Below are positions 8,541-17,045 of a stretch of 38,333 nucleotides of DNA, piece by piece. Both the position numbers and the translations under genes were made by a program. The stretch is from Spirochaetia bacterium. GTDB lineage: Bacteria > Spirochaetota > Spirochaetia > Treponematales > Breznakiellaceae. The notes beneath the pieces were generated by a model. That model was not told the origin of the DNA and did not search any database. It worked only from the letters and a program-made list of their open reading frames with translations. The stretch is from assembly GCA_026002025.1 (NCBI GenBank), contig BOAU01000011.1, positions 1 through 38,333 of the forward strand, in the 5' to 3' direction. The stretch's first letter is position 1, and every line of letters starts with the position of its first letter.

Positions 8541-8954
8541 ATGTGGGCTCTTTATGCATTATTTTCCGCCATTTTCGCGGCATTAACTTCGATACTGGCA
8601 AAGATCGGCATTGAAAATGTCAATTCGACTTTGGCGACCGCAATCCGTACTGTGGTAGTATTACTGTTGGCCTGGGGCATGGTTTTTATAAGCGGCAAAC
8701 AGCATGACATCGTAAACCTCACCCACCGGAATATGCTCTTTCTGACGCTGTCCGGTTTGGCCACGGGCCTTTCCTGGCTCTGCTATTACAAGGCCCTGCA
8801 AATGGGCGAAGCCTCCAAGGTGATCCCCATCGACAAATCCAGCGTGGTGATCGGCATGGTACTGGCCTTTGTGGTGCTCAAGGAAACACTTACCATAAAG
8901 GCTATTATCGGGGGATCACTTATCGCCATCGGAACCTTTGTGCTGATATTTTAA
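8541..8954 (+). CDS. Single-domain EamA (DMT superfamily) transporter
   Basis: 137 residues with about five hydrophobic segments, close to half the length of the usual 10-helix EamA permease. Conserved features are the start MWALYALFSAIFAALTSILAKIG, the GLSWLCYYKALQMG helix and the end FVVLKETLTIKAIIGGSLIAIG, which match stand-alone EamA domain proteins that work as dimers. It probably exports or imports a small metabolite across the inner membrane. GGAGA precedes the start, 10 bases after the epimerase stop, so the two are co-transcribed. Substrate unknown. The gene carries a one-mismatch copy of the palindromic motif at 8656. Confidence 0.82.
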   Translation: MWALYALFSAIFAALTSILAKIGIENVNSTLATAIRTVVVLLLAWGMVFISGKQHDIVNLTHRNMLFLTLSGLATGLSWLCYYKALQMGEASKVIPIDKSSVVIGMVLAFVVLKETLTIKAIIGGSLIAIGTFVLIF

Positions 8955-8967
8955 GGAGGATGATCTG

Positions 8968-9306
8968 ATGCTACGCTATACCTGCGGCGGTCAATGCACT
9001 GCGCCCCTTACCCTTAAAATGAACGCCGCTGATTTTCTGCCCCGCAGTGATACTGTGTTTTATTGGATGGGGGCGGCGGGTTTTATGCTGAACGCACGGG
9101 GAACCGTGCTGCTGCTGGACCCGCTTCTGCAGACGCTGCCGGCCGCCTCTGCGGATAAACCCGAGCGGAGCGAAATCGGCCTGGAAATGCTGATCCAATG
9201 GCCCATCGAGGCCGTTGCCGTCCCCCGTGCCGATGCGGTGTTGTACACACACACCGACGATGATCATCTCGTACCCGCATCCTTGCGCCGGGTCAGCCCC
9301 TGGTGA
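8968..9306 (+). pseudogene. Truncated metallo-beta-lactamase fold protein (N-terminal remnant)
   Basis: 112 residues. The visible pattern, VFYWMGAAGFMLNARGTVLLLDPLL followed by DAVLYTHTDDDHL, matches the first beta-sandwich and metal-binding loop of UlaG-like metallo-beta-lactamase proteins, normally about 220-260 residues. The loop reads HTDDDH rather than HxHxDH, so one metal-ligand histidine is replaced. The protein stops 12 residues later, and only 26 bases separate it from the convergent DUF815 gene, so the C-terminal half is lost rather than frameshifted nearby. It has a full GGAGG ribosome site identical to that of the epimerase gene. A short functional protein cannot be ruled out. Confidence 0.6.
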
Positions 9307-9332
9307 TGCGGAACGGGAGAGAAGTATAGTGA

Positions 9333-10814
9333 TTACTCCCAGGGGAACCCCGCCCCAGCCGCAGCCCAATCAACGTACTGCGCCGCAGTCCGGGGTGAGC
9401 GTCCGTTGAACCACTTTTCCCAGCGGAGTGCGTTCTCCCGGAACAGCCGCCGCGCTTCTGTTGCAGTAATACTGTCGAGGATGCCCCGCTTCTCCGCGAT
9501 AAAACAGGCGATGTCCAAATACTCATCCTGACTGGGTGAAGTGTAGACCACGGTCAAGCCGAAGCGATCAGCCAGGGAGAACTGCTCCTGCATGGTGTCG
9601 AAGGCCCGCACTTCACCGTCAGCGGGATTCCCCGCCGCCAATGTGGGCCGGTCGGCGATTCGTTCCTTGACCAAATGCCGCCGGTTGCTGGTGGCGTAGA
9701 CCACTACATTTGCGGGCCGCGCTTCCACACCGCCTTCGAGCAGCGCCTTGAGGCAGGTAAAGGAATCGTCAACGGCCTCGAAAGAAAGATCGTCGATAAA
9801 CACGATAAAAGGCAAAGGCCTGTTGGCAAGTGTACCGAGTATCCGGGGAAGATCGGGTAGATCGCTTTTTCGTACTTCCAGAAGCCGCAGGCCCCGTGGG
9901 GCATACTCGTTGCAGATCGCCTTAACCGTGGCGGATTTCCCCGTACCCCGATCCCCATAGAGGAGCAGGTTGTTGGCATGTTTGCCCTCCAGAAAACGGA
10001 GGGTGTTGGCGATGACCACCGAACGCTGTTCCTCATAGCCGGAAAGGTCGGCAAGGCTGATGGGGTCTCCGTTCCGCACAGGCCGCAGTAATGCTGTGGT
10101 TTCATTTTCTCCGCCGCAATTCATTCCCCCAGCGCCGCCCGCCCAAAAAAATGACCGGTAGAGCCCAAGGCTGCCCGCTCCGTGTGCGCCGATATATTCT
10201 ACCAGTGCAGGCAGGGCCGCGCCCCAGTTACCTGTCTGCGGAAAAATCTCCCCGGCAGCTTTAACAACATCGCCCTCGGCGGCCCAAAAGGCGCGGGCCT
10301 CCGCCTCAATGTTCTGTGCCGCGTCCCCAAGGCCCGCATCCCGGAGTATGCCCCCAATGTGGAGACCCAGGGCTGCCAGGTCAAAACCGGCGATGCGGCC
10401 CAGCCGGTCAAGGTCACCGGCGGCGGCAATGCGCAGTACCGGGACCGGCTTGTCCAAACCCCGTTCTGCGAAAACAGAAACTTCGGCGGCCAGGGTAAAG
10501 GGGTTTTCTGCAGTAATGGCGAGGAAGGCGATAGCCGAACGAAAGGAGCCGCAATCCATTCCCTTCGCGCCTTCTTTTGAATGCTGAAAAAAAGCCGCGG
10601 TAAAGGCTGCCCAGCGGCTGACAAGGTTCAGCGCATGAATCTGTTGAAGACCGGCAGCCGATACACCGGGCGTTGCCGAGGCAGAGCCCGGCGTTGCGGC
10701 TTCATCTAACAGGACCGAAAAGGCCCCAAGCAGGGGATGGGAGCGCAAAGGTGAAAACACCGTAAGTCCCGCCAAATCCGCGCGGGCGGACTGAATCGTT
10801 TCTGTAATACTCAT
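9333..10814 (-). CDS. DUF815-family AAA ATPase
   Basis: 493 residues from ATG 10814. The C-terminal half is an AAA+ module with Walker A GDRGTGKS, Walker B PFIVFIDDLSF and a sensor segment VVVYATSNRRHLV, preceded by LSGYEEQRSVVIANTLRFLEGKHANNLLLYG, which is characteristic of DUF815 proteins. The N-terminal 220 residues are helical, Ala/Leu-rich and poorly conserved. The family is widespread but its cellular substrate is not established. It is convergent with the MBL remnant and downstream of znuB with a 91-base gap, probably with its own promoter. One exact and one near copy of the palindromic motif lie inside it. Confidence 0.85.
   Translation of the reverse strand: MSITETIQSARADLAGLTVFSPLRSHPLLGAFSVLLDEAATPGSASATPGVSAAGLQQIHALNLVSRWAAFTAAFFQHSKEGAKGMDCGSFRSAIAFLAITAENPFTLAAEVSVFAERGLDKPVPVLRIAAAGDLDRLGRIAGFDLAALGLHIGGILRDAGLGDAAQNIEAEARAFWAAEGDVVKAAGEIFPQTGNWGAALPALVEYIGAHGAGSLGLYRSFFWAGGAGGMNCGGENETTALLRPVRNGDPISLADLSGYEEQRSVVIANTLRFLEGKHANNLLLYGDRGTGKSATVKAICNEYAPRGLRLLEVRKSDLPDLPRILGTLANRPLPFIVFIDDLSFEAVDDSFTCLKALLEGGVEARPANVVVYATSNRRHLVKERIADRPTLAAGNPADGEVRAFDTMQEQFSLADRFGLTVVYTSPSQDEYLDIACFIAEKRGILDSITATEARRLFRENALRWEKWFNGRSPRTAAQYVDWAAAGAGFPWE
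9464..9474. repeat. CAGTAWTACTG motif, exact copy 2
   Basis: Exact match in the DUF815 gene; on the coding (minus) strand it reads AGT-ATT-ACT (Ser-Ile-Thr). Confidence 0.6.
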
Positions 10815-10905
10815 GGGGATGAGTTTAGCACAGTTTGTTAAAAGAATGAAGGAATTGGGACAGCCCCATTGGCTGAGTCGGTAAACCGGCCGCCAAATTT
10901 TTCTA

Positions 10906-11754
10906 TCAGCTTTTCTTTTTCAAAACCACCCGGCAGACAGAAACCGTTAGAAACACTATCGCTGCGATGATCACCGTCATGGCCCCCACGGGGACATCGA
11001 AGGCCCAGCCCAGGACAAGGCCCCCCACGGAAAAGAGGGCGGAAAAGATGCAACCTAAAAACATCATCCACCCAAGGCTGCGGGCAAAGGTCCCGGCGGT
11101 TCCCGCAGGCAGGGTGAGCATAGCGATGACCATGACAATTCCCACAAATGTTTGAAGCAGAACAATGGCGACGGCGCTTATTGCGAGGAGGGCCAGGAAA
11201 AAGGCTTCGGAGTTCACCCCCCGGACACGGGCAAATTCTTCGTCAAAGGAAGAAGCCTCAAGCTGGGGATAGAAGCGCCATGCCAGAAAAAGGACAACCA
11301 CATCAAGGATGCCCATGAGGATGAGATCGCGGTTTGAAATAAGAAGAATATTTCCGAAGAGATAGGCCGAAGGGTCCGTGTAACCGGGGGTCTTTGCCAT
11401 GAAGAGCACGCCCAGGCTCATACCCACTGCCCAGATGGCGTTGATCACCGTGTCCTCCCGCTGCTTTGCCCGCAGGGATACTGCGCCGATGATAAAGGCC
11501 GAGAGGACCGCGAAGATCAGCGCCCCCGCCATGGGGGGAAAACCGGGGACGATCTTCGCCGCCGAAAGGTACAGGGCCATTCCGATGCCCCCCAGTACCG
11601 CATGGGAGACCGCACCGGCCAGGCTCCCGATCCGCCGCACCGTTACTGCGGCCCCCAGGGCGCCGAAAAGTATTGACGACAAAAGCCCTGCGTACAAAGC
11701 GTTTCTGATAAAGGGAAAATCAGGGCTGAAAAGCGCCGCAATAAAACTGTTCAC
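10906..11754 (-). CDS. znuB: Zinc/manganese ABC transporter permease (ZnuB type)
   Basis: 282 residues, with about eight hydrophobic helices of the ABC-3 permease family. Recognisable stretches are ALYAGLLSSILFGALGAAVTVRR at the N-terminus, GAVSHAVLGGIGMALYL and the central FVGIVMVIAMLTLPAGTAG. The start is GTG 11754, which overlaps the stop of the ATPase gene as GTGA, so translation is coupled. It forms the membrane channel for zinc or manganese with the ATPase and ZnuA genes upstream. It is the last gene of the five-gene unit. The metal is inferred mainly from the histidine-rich binding protein. Confidence 0.88.
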   Translation of the reverse strand: MNSFIAALFSPDFPFIRNALYAGLLSSILFGALGAAVTVRRIGSLAGAVSHAVLGGIGMALYLSAAKIVPGFPPMAGALIFAVLSAFIIGAVSLRAKQREDTVINAIWAVGMSLGVLFMAKTPGYTDPSAYLFGNILLISNRDLILMGILDVVVLFLAWRFYPQLEASSFDEEFARVRGVNSEAFFLALLAISAVAIVLLQTFVGIVMVIAMLTLPAGTAGTFARSLGWMMFLGCIFSALFSVGGLVLGWAFDVPVGAMTVIIAAIVFLTVSVCRVVLKKKS

Positions 11755-12563
11755 TGCCTGCCCCCGCTGCCCGGCGCTGCAAGGTCATCAAAACAACTGT
11801 CCGCAGCAATACTGTTATCGTGGATGACCCGCGTTGCTTCGGTCCGGTGCTGGACGATACCGTAGCGGTGGGCCTCCCCTTCGGCGCCGCCCATGCAGAG
11901 GGCGCGGTCGGTTAATGCGGAAACAAATTCCATGTCGTGGGTAACGATGAGGATCGTGGTTTTCCCTTTTAGTTTTCCCAATGTTTCAAAAAGCCGTTCA
12001 GCGCTTTCGCTGTCCATGTTGGCGGTGGGCTCATCGAGGATCAAAATTTCAGGCCGGGCGGCCAGGGCGCGGGCAACAAGGACCCGCCGCCGCTGTCCCC
12101 CGGAAAGGGCTCCGAAAGAACGCTGGGCAAGGTCGGCGATGTCCGCCTGTTCCAGGGCTTCTTCCGCGGCGGCCCGGTCCGCTTCCCGGTATCCCCTGAC
12201 GGAACGCAGCCGCCCCATGCGCACCACGTCCCGCACGGAGATGGGGAAGGCCCTGTCCGGCGGGGCCTGCTGGGGAACATAGCCTACCCGGTCAAGCCCC
12301 TGGGCTCCCGGCAAACCGAAAAGCTCTATCTTTCCCGCATCGGGTTTTTCAAGGCCCAAGAGCAGTTTGAGGACCGTTGTCTTGCCTGAACCATTGGGCC
12401 CCACAAGTGCGATAAACTCCCCCTGATGTATATGGAAACCGGCATTTTCCAGCACCTTTACCGGACCGTAGGAAAATGACACGCCGTCAAAACGGAGGCT
12501 GATCTGTTGTTCCACAGGATGCAGGGGATGAGGGGCCACATTCTGCTTATCTGTTCCATTCAT
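11751..12563 (-). CDS. znuC: Zinc ABC transporter ATP-binding protein (ZnuC type)
   Basis: 270 residues from ATG 12563, whose ATGA overlaps the znuA stop. Walker A GPNGSGKT lies at residues 55-62, the ABC signature LSGGQRRR near 150 and Walker B ILILDEPTANMD shortly after, with the H-loop in IVTHDMEF. It energises metal uptake with the adjacent permease. The C-terminal 40 residues extend past the usual end and contain EATRVIHDNSIAADSCFDD. A longer start at 12623 would sit inside znuA and has no ribosome site. The arrangement with four-base overlaps on both sides indicates fixed stoichiometry within the transporter. Confidence 0.9.
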   Translation of the reverse strand: MNGTDKQNVAPHPLHPVEQQISLRFDGVSFSYGPVKVLENAGFHIHQGEFIALVGPNGSGKTTVLKLLLGLEKPDAGKIELFGLPGAQGLDRVGYVPQQAPPDRAFPISVRDVVRMGRLRSVRGYREADRAAAEEALEQADIADLAQRSFGALSGGQRRRVLVARALAARPEILILDEPTANMDSESAERLFETLGKLKGKTTILIVTHDMEFVSALTDRALCMGGAEGEAHRYGIVQHRTEATRVIHDNSIAADSCFDDLAAPGSGGRQ

Positions 12564-13480
12564 TCTTTTCCCCTTGCCGCTTTCTTCAAAGCTTCGCCCA
12601 TGACCCTGACATTGGCAAGCCAATCCGGGGAAAGGGGGTCCAAGGCAGCCAGTTCCGCGCCGATACTCGCGGCGGCGGTCTGTGCGGCCTGCACGGGGAA
12701 TTGGGCCTGAACAAAAATTGCAGCCGCCCCTTCCCGCCTGGCTTCTTCCATTATGCGCGTAAGGTCGCGGGGACCCGGCTCCTTGCCGCCGGTTTCGATG
12801 GCCCGTTGTTCAATGCCGAACTCATCCAGAAAATAACCGAAGCTGGGGTGGTATACAAAAACAACGCTTCCCCGGAGGGACGCAAGCTCCTCCCGCAGAA
12901 GGCCGAATTCAGTATCGATGTCATGAATCAAGGCCGCATAATTTTCAGCATAAAGGGAGGCACCCCCTTCATCAATCATTGACAGGGCATCCCGGATATG
13001 GGCGGCCATGATCTTCGCCGGTTCAGAACCGAGCCAGGTGTGGCGATCAATGTTGCTGTCATCATGATCACCATCGTCCTCATGATCCTCAAGGCTGCGG
13101 AAACTTACCCCCGCGGTTCCGTCAACAATGATAAGCCGGGGAAACAGTGATTCTATTTTCGGCCGCAGGCCGATCTCAAATTCCGCTCCGGAAAGAAGCC
13201 AAAATTGGGCCTCCGCCAATGCGGTCATCTGTTTGGGAGTTGGCTCGTAGTTGTGGGGATTCTGCCCCGGCCCCACCAGGACCATGGTCCGCACCCGCTC
13301 CCCGCCGATGCGTTCAATAAACCAGGACTGGGGAAGGATGCTGACCGCTATCCGCGGTCTGGCTATAAGCGGCTTGGCATCAACTGACCGCGCAGCATTA
13401 CTACGATGACATGAGGCCATCGGAAAAATAAACAATAGTAATATTGCACCCGAAAAAATCCTATGTTGAAAACAGATCAT
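12560..13480 (-). CDS. znuA: Zinc ABC transporter substrate-binding lipoprotein (ZnuA type)
   Basis: 306 residues. Signal peptide with lipobox PMASC places Cys24 as the lipid anchor. The SBP_bac cluster 9 fold shows the first metal histidine in NPHNYEPTP (His76), a histidine/aspartate-rich loop at residues 131-147 (HEDDGDHDDSNIDRH) typical of zinc-specific members, a second histidine in FVYHPSFGYF and a late aspartate region LDPLSPDW. The loop favours zinc over manganese. Its ATG follows the DUF1361 stop directly (TAGATG), so the gene is translationally linked to the membrane protein upstream, an unusual partner for a zinc transporter. Confidence 0.9.
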   Translation of the reverse strand: MICFQHRIFSGAILLLFIFPMASCHRSNAARSVDAKPLIARPRIAVSILPQSWFIERIGGERVRTMVLVGPGQNPHNYEPTPKQMTALAEAQFWLLSGAEFEIGLRPKIESLFPRLIIVDGTAGVSFRSLEDHEDDGDHDDSNIDRHTWLGSEPAKIMAAHIRDALSMIDEGGASLYAENYAALIHDIDTEFGLLREELASLRGSVVFVYHPSFGYFLDEFGIEQRAIETGGKEPGPRDLTRIMEEARREGAAAIFVQAQFPVQAAQTAAASIGAELAALDPLSPDWLANVRVMGEALKKAARGKE

Positions 13481-14152
13481 CTACACACCTTCGCGCCGCT
13501 TCTGTATCAAACGGAATGACCAGTAGAGCATGTTCAGAAAAAGTCCCATAAAAATAGTCATGCCCCAGGTTGTCGGATGATTAAAGGGATTAACAACCCG
13601 GTCACTGATATCGTACATCAATTCAAGGGGGTCGGTTAAAATATCCCAGCTGTTCCATCTGAGGTATCTGCCGAGATAAATACCAAAACTTCCCATGAAA
13701 AGAAATATCGTTGATAATATGGTAATAAAAACCGGCTTCATAAATTTATGAAGAATCCGTTCAATATCCCAAAGGCTTAAAAAGCCGAACAGTAATCCTG
13801 TCCAGGCGAATGACAGTATCATTAACAGATCGTACCAGATGGGCATGGTAAGCCGCTGTCTCAAATGAATTAAATCGGTCAGGATATAGGGGGCATTCGG
13901 AAAAAACAAAAGCCAGACAATCACCAGAATCCCTATTCTTATCTTTGATTTTTGGATTCCCGGTTTAATGATTGCCAGGCTGGTCAGCGCCCAGGGAATA
14001 AAGGCCAGAAAGAGATTCCAGTTTAGGGACAGGAATATCCGGGTGCCCGTATAAATACATCTGAATATTGAAATGCCGAGACAAAAGAGCGCCGACAATC
14101 CCAAAAAAAACGTTTCATGGAGCCGATTTGCACTTTTAAGAATCTTAAGCAC
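13481..14152 (-). CDS. DUF1361 integral membrane protein
   Basis: 223 residues if GTG 14152 is the start, which overlaps the last codons of the aldo/keto reductase; the frame is open further upstream but that part is antisense-like filler within the reductase gene. Six or more hydrophobic helices are visible (ETFFLGLSALFCLGISIF, FLAFIPWALTSLAII, IGILVIVWLLFFPNAPYILTD). The motif WLLFFPNAPYILTDLIHL and YLGRYLRWNSWD are hallmarks of DUF1361. The family has no known function. Position between a reductase and znuA, with no gap on either side, suggests shared transcription; a role in metal or envelope homeostasis is only a guess. Confidence 0.82.
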   Translation of the reverse strand: MLKILKSANRLHETFFLGLSALFCLGISIFRCIYTGTRIFLSLNWNLFLAFIPWALTSLAIIKPGIQKSKIRIGILVIVWLLFFPNAPYILTDLIHLRQRLTMPIWYDLLMILSFAWTGLLFGFLSLWDIERILHKFMKPVFITILSTIFLFMGSFGIYLGRYLRWNSWDILTDPLELMYDISDRVVNPFNHPTTWGMTIFMGLFLNMLYWSFRLIQKRREGV

Positions 14153-15350
14153 CGGTCTGTTCCCCCCGGCCCCGTCCCAAAAATTTGCGGGCAAGGGCAA
14201 TGCCCGCCCGGAACCAGAAAGGCTCCATCTTCTTCCGTACGATTTCCAGATCCTTGATGATGGGCAGATGCTGGGGACAGTGGGCTTCGCACTTTCCGCA
14301 TTTGATACAGTGACCCGGGCTTCCCGTCTTTTCCGAGGTAACCCCAATGCTGGTAACAAACTGCTGCAGCCCTGCGCCAAAGCCGATGGAAAAAGAAGTG
14401 TTGTATGCGGCGAAACAGCCGGGGATGTTAACCCCCTTTGGACAGGGCATACAGTAGTTACAGCCGGTACAGCGGATACGGTAGGCCCTATTGATCACCT
14501 CAAGGGCCCGGCGGTACACATCCTTTTCCCCTTCGCCGAGCATCCCCGGCCGGGCCTTGTCCGCCAATCGCAGGTTTTCTTCCAGCTGCGCCATATTGGA
14601 CATCCCCGAAAGGAGGAGTCCAACCTCTTCCTGATTCCACACCCAGTTGAGTCCCCAGCCCGCCGGGGAAAGATCTGCCTTGGCTTTTTTGAATATGCTT
14701 ACCGCATCCTTCGGCAACGCATCGGCGAGCCTTCCCCCCAAAAGGGGCTCCATGATCACCACGGGCATCGTTTCCGCCGCCTTCCGCAAACCGGTAACCC
14801 CGGCCTGGAAATTTTCATCGGAATAGTTGTACTGGATCTGACAGAATTCCCAGGGGTAATCGCCGACAATCTTTAAAAAATCGTCCTGTTTGCCGTGATA
14901 GGAAAAACCGATCTGCCGGATTTGGCCGATCTTCTTTTTTTCGGCGATCCAGTCCTCAATGCCCCAGGCCTTGAGCCTTTGCCACTGATCCGTGTCGGTG
15001 AGCATGTGGAGGAGGTAATAGTCGATATGATCCGTCCGCAGCCGTTCCAGGCTCTTGCTGAAGTACTTGTCAAAATCTTCCGGCCCCTTGACCACCACCA
15101 CCGGAAGCTTGGTGGCGATGTACACCTTGTCCCGGACCTTGTTTTTTTCAAAAATCGTCCCCAGGGCTTCTTCGCTGCCGGGGTATATCCAGGCAGTGTC
15201 AAAGTAGTTCACCCCGCCGGCAATGGCGGTCATCACCAGTTCTTCGGTCTTCCGCATGTCGATCATTCCCAGGGTCTTGGGGAACCGCATACAGCCAAAA
15301 CCCAAAACAGAAAGTTTATTCCCCGATCTTTTATCAATCCGGTACTGCAT
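14145..15350 (-). CDS. Aldo/keto reductase with C-terminal 4Fe-4S ferredoxin domain
   Basis: About 401 residues from ATG 15350, with GGAGG upstream. The N-terminal 290 residues form an AKR barrel: DTAWIYPGSEEALG (Asp and Tyr), VYIATKLPV (Lys) and DYYLLHML (His) supply the catalytic tetrad. The C-terminus carries cysteine clusters CTGCNYCMPCPKG and HCIKCGKCEAHCPQH for iron-sulphur binding, as in the large class of anaerobe AKR proteins annotated as predicted oxidoreductases. The enzyme probably passes electrons between NAD(P)H or ferredoxin and a carbonyl substrate in the cytoplasm; the substrate is unknown. It heads the unit with DUF1361 and znuACB and diverges from the copper operon across only 68 bases. 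Confidence 0.87.
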   Translation of the reverse strand: MQYRIDKRSGNKLSVLGFGCMRFPKTLGMIDMRKTEELVMTAIAGGVNYFDTAWIYPGSEEALGTIFEKNKVRDKVYIATKLPVVVVKGPEDFDKYFSKSLERLRTDHIDYYLLHMLTDTDQWQRLKAWGIEDWIAEKKKIGQIRQIGFSYHGKQDDFLKIVGDYPWEFCQIQYNYSDENFQAGVTGLRKAAETMPVVIMEPLLGGRLADALPKDAVSIFKKAKADLSPAGWGLNWVWNQEEVGLLLSGMSNMAQLEENLRLADKARPGMLGEGEKDVYRRALEVINRAYRIRCTGCNYCMPCPKGVNIPGCFAAYNTSFSIGFGAGLQQFVTSIGVTSEKTGSPGHCIKCGKCEAHCPQHLPIIKDLEIVRKKMEPFWFRAGIALARKFLGRGRGEQTGA

Positions 15351-15418
15351 TGACGGACCTCCATAATATCTCCATGATCTTATCATATTATACAATGAGA
15401 AATGCAAAAGGGGAAAGT
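15351..15418. promoter_or_regulatory. Divergent promoter region between the AKR/zinc unit and the copper operon
   Basis: The 68-base AT-rich gap holds a perfect palindrome ATGAT-CTT-ATCAT (15374-15386) overlapping a TATTAT -10-like hexamer (15386-15391) on the plus strand. It is a plausible operator for the copper-responsive regulator encoded downstream or for another metal sensor. No experimental basis. Confidence 0.4.
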
Positions 15419-16465
15419 GTGGCACAAGACGGAATTATCAATTTACGGGTGCGGGACATGAGCTGCACCGCCTGCGAACGCCGCATTGAGCGCTCCCTTG
15501 CGGCGGAGCCGGGGATTTCCCGGGTCAGGGCGAACTATGTCCGGGGTTCCGTCCGCATCATCCGCGATCCTGATGTAGGGAACGCGGCGGTGAGCCTTGA
15601 ACACATCAAATCCCTGTTGGGTGATCTTGGCTATCCTGTGCTCGAAGGCGAAGGGCCGGGGCAAAGCGGCGCGCGGCAATGGCTCAACACGGCCCTGATT
15701 CTGCTCCTGATAATCGCCGCTTATCTTGTCCTGAACCAGTTGGGTGTGTTCTACCTTTTCCCCGTGGCGGACGAACAGACCGCCCTGCCCGTCCTTTTCA
15801 TCATCGGCCTTTTGACATCGGTTCACTGCGTCTCCATGTGCGGGGGGATCAATATCGCGCAATGCGCGGGGGCCGGGCAGGCGGCGGCCAATACAACAGA
15901 CCCAGGCGCACGGCTTTTTCCCAGCCTGCTCTACAACGGGGGACGGATTATTTCCTATACCTTGATCGGCGGCATCGTGGGCGCATTGGGATCGATGATC
16001 ACCCCATCGGGGGCATTCCGGGGAATCGTTGCCCTGGCCGCCGGGGTCTTTATGCTGATCATGGGCCTTAACATGCTGGGACTTTTTCCGGCGCTGCGGA
16101 ACATCGTCCCCCGGCTTCCGACCTTTTTTTCAGGCGGCATTGAGCGTACCCGGACCCAAACAGGCGCCGGCAAGGGCCCCTTTGTGGTGGGCATCCTCAA
16201 CGGTCTGATGCCCTGCGGCCCCCTCCAGGCAATGCAGCTTTACGCCCTGAGTACGGGGAGTTTTTTCCTGGGAGCCCTGTCCATGCTGCTTTTCAGCCTG
16301 GGCACCGCGCCCCTGATGTTCGGGCTGGGGGCGCTCAGTTCCATCCTCAGCGCCAGGTTCACCCGGATCATGATGAGGGTCAGCGCCGCGCTGGTTATCA
16401 TTCTGGGCATTATGATGTTGAATAACGGCCTCGCCCTATCGGGGCTTAATATTTTGTATTTTTAA
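15419..16465 (+). CDS. HMA-domain fused SafE/TauE-like membrane protein (copper operon gene 1)
   Basis: 348 residues from GTG 15419, which has AGGGG five bases upstream; ATG 15395 is an alternative without a ribosome site. Residues 1-75 form a heavy-metal-associated domain with the copper motif MSCTAC. A hydrophobic linker follows, then a six-helix SafE/UreH-type module beginning FIIGLLTSVHCVSMCGGINIAQC and repeating as FVVGILNGLMPCGPLQAMQLYAL. The cysteines in CVSMCGG and MPCGP are typical of copper-handling SafE proteins such as those involved in cytochrome oxidase copper supply. It probably moves copper or a reductant across the membrane and takes copper from the cytoplasmic HMA domain. 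In many bacteria it is fused to a cupredoxin, which here is the next gene. Confidence 0.82.
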   Translation: MAQDGIINLRVRDMSCTACERRIERSLAAEPGISRVRANYVRGSVRIIRDPDVGNAAVSLEHIKSLLGDLGYPVLEGEGPGQSGARQWLNTALILLLIIAAYLVLNQLGVFYLFPVADEQTALPVLFIIGLLTSVHCVSMCGGINIAQCAGAGQAAANTTDPGARLFPSLLYNGGRIISYTLIGGIVGALGSMITPSGAFRGIVALAAGVFMLIMGLNMLGLFPALRNIVPRLPTFFSGGIERTRTQTGAGKGPFVVGILNGLMPCGPLQAMQLYALSTGSFFLGALSMLLFSLGTAPLMFGLGALSSILSARFTRIMMRVSAALVIILGIMMLNNGLALSGLNILYF

Positions 16466-16478
16466 CAGGAGTGTGTTT

Positions 16479-17033
16479 ATGAAGAAGAAAACAGTAATAC
16501 TGTGGATGATGATTCCCGTGTTTCTGCTGGCGGGATGTTCCGGAAGGACCATCGGTTTTTCAGCGGCCCCAACGCCCAGGGCAACGGCAAAAACCGGTAC
16601 GGCACAGGTTACCACAGCGAAGCCGTCAACCGCGCAGGCGGCAAGACCGGACGCTGCCAAGGCAGATGCTGCCGCAGCGGCGATTCCTGCGGCATACCGG
16701 AACCCCGCCACCGTGGAGGGGAATGTGCAGACCATCACCAGCCGCTTCACATCCCGCAGCTATGCTCCGATCACGGTGCAGGTTGGAATCCCCGTCAAAT
16801 GGACCATTCAGATTGCCCAGGGGAACCTGACCGGCTGCAACAACGCAATGATAATCCGTCAGTTTGATATTGCCCAGCGGCTCAAGGTTGGAGACACGGT
16901 GATCGAATTCACCCCGGAGAAAACAGGGACTATTCCCTACAGCTGCTGGATGGGGATGATCCGCAGCAGTATTACTGTGGTTGACAGTTTAGCTGCAAAC
17001 ACCGGAACTTCCGACATAGCTTTAGCAAAATAA
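16479..17033 (+). CDS. Cupredoxin-like lipoprotein (copper operon gene 2)
   Basis: 184 residues from ATG 16479, seven bases after AGGAG. Signal peptide with lipobox LLAGC, then an Ala/Thr/Pro-rich linker of about 50 residues and a beta-sandwich from about residue 75. The copper ligands expected of this cupredoxin subgroup are visible: a cysteine in LTGCNNAMII and the late loop YSCWMGM with Cys and Met ligands. It would bind copper outside the cytoplasmic membrane and hand it to or from the SafE-HMA partner encoded 13 bases upstream. Two exact copies of the CAGTAWTACTG motif fall inside the gene, one in the signal peptide and one near the stop. Confidence 0.78.
   Translation: MKKKTVILWMMIPVFLLAGCSGRTIGFSAAPTPRATAKTGTAQVTTAKPSTAQAARPDAAKADAAAAAIPAAYRNPATVEGNVQTITSRFTSRSYAPITVQVGIPVKWTIQIAQGNLTGCNNAMIIRQFDIAQRLKVGDTVIEFTPEKTGTIPYSCWMGMIRSSITVVDSLAANTGTSDIALAK
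16492..16502. repeat. CAGTAWTACTG motif, exact copy 3
   Basis: Exact match in the signal-peptide codons of the cupredoxin gene, read in the frame GTA-ATA-CTG (Val-Ile-Leu). Confidence 0.6.
16967..16977. repeat. CAGTAWTACTG motif, exact copy 4
   Basis: Exact match near the 3' end of the cupredoxin gene, read as AGT-ATT-ACT (Ser-Ile-Thr), a different frame from copy 3 in the same gene. Confidence 0.6.
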
Positions 17034-17045
17034 GGAATGGTAACA

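Noticed and set aside
10840..10905. Terminator after znuB
   Set aside because: Only a short CGG-TAAA-CCG stem and no T-run; too weak to call.
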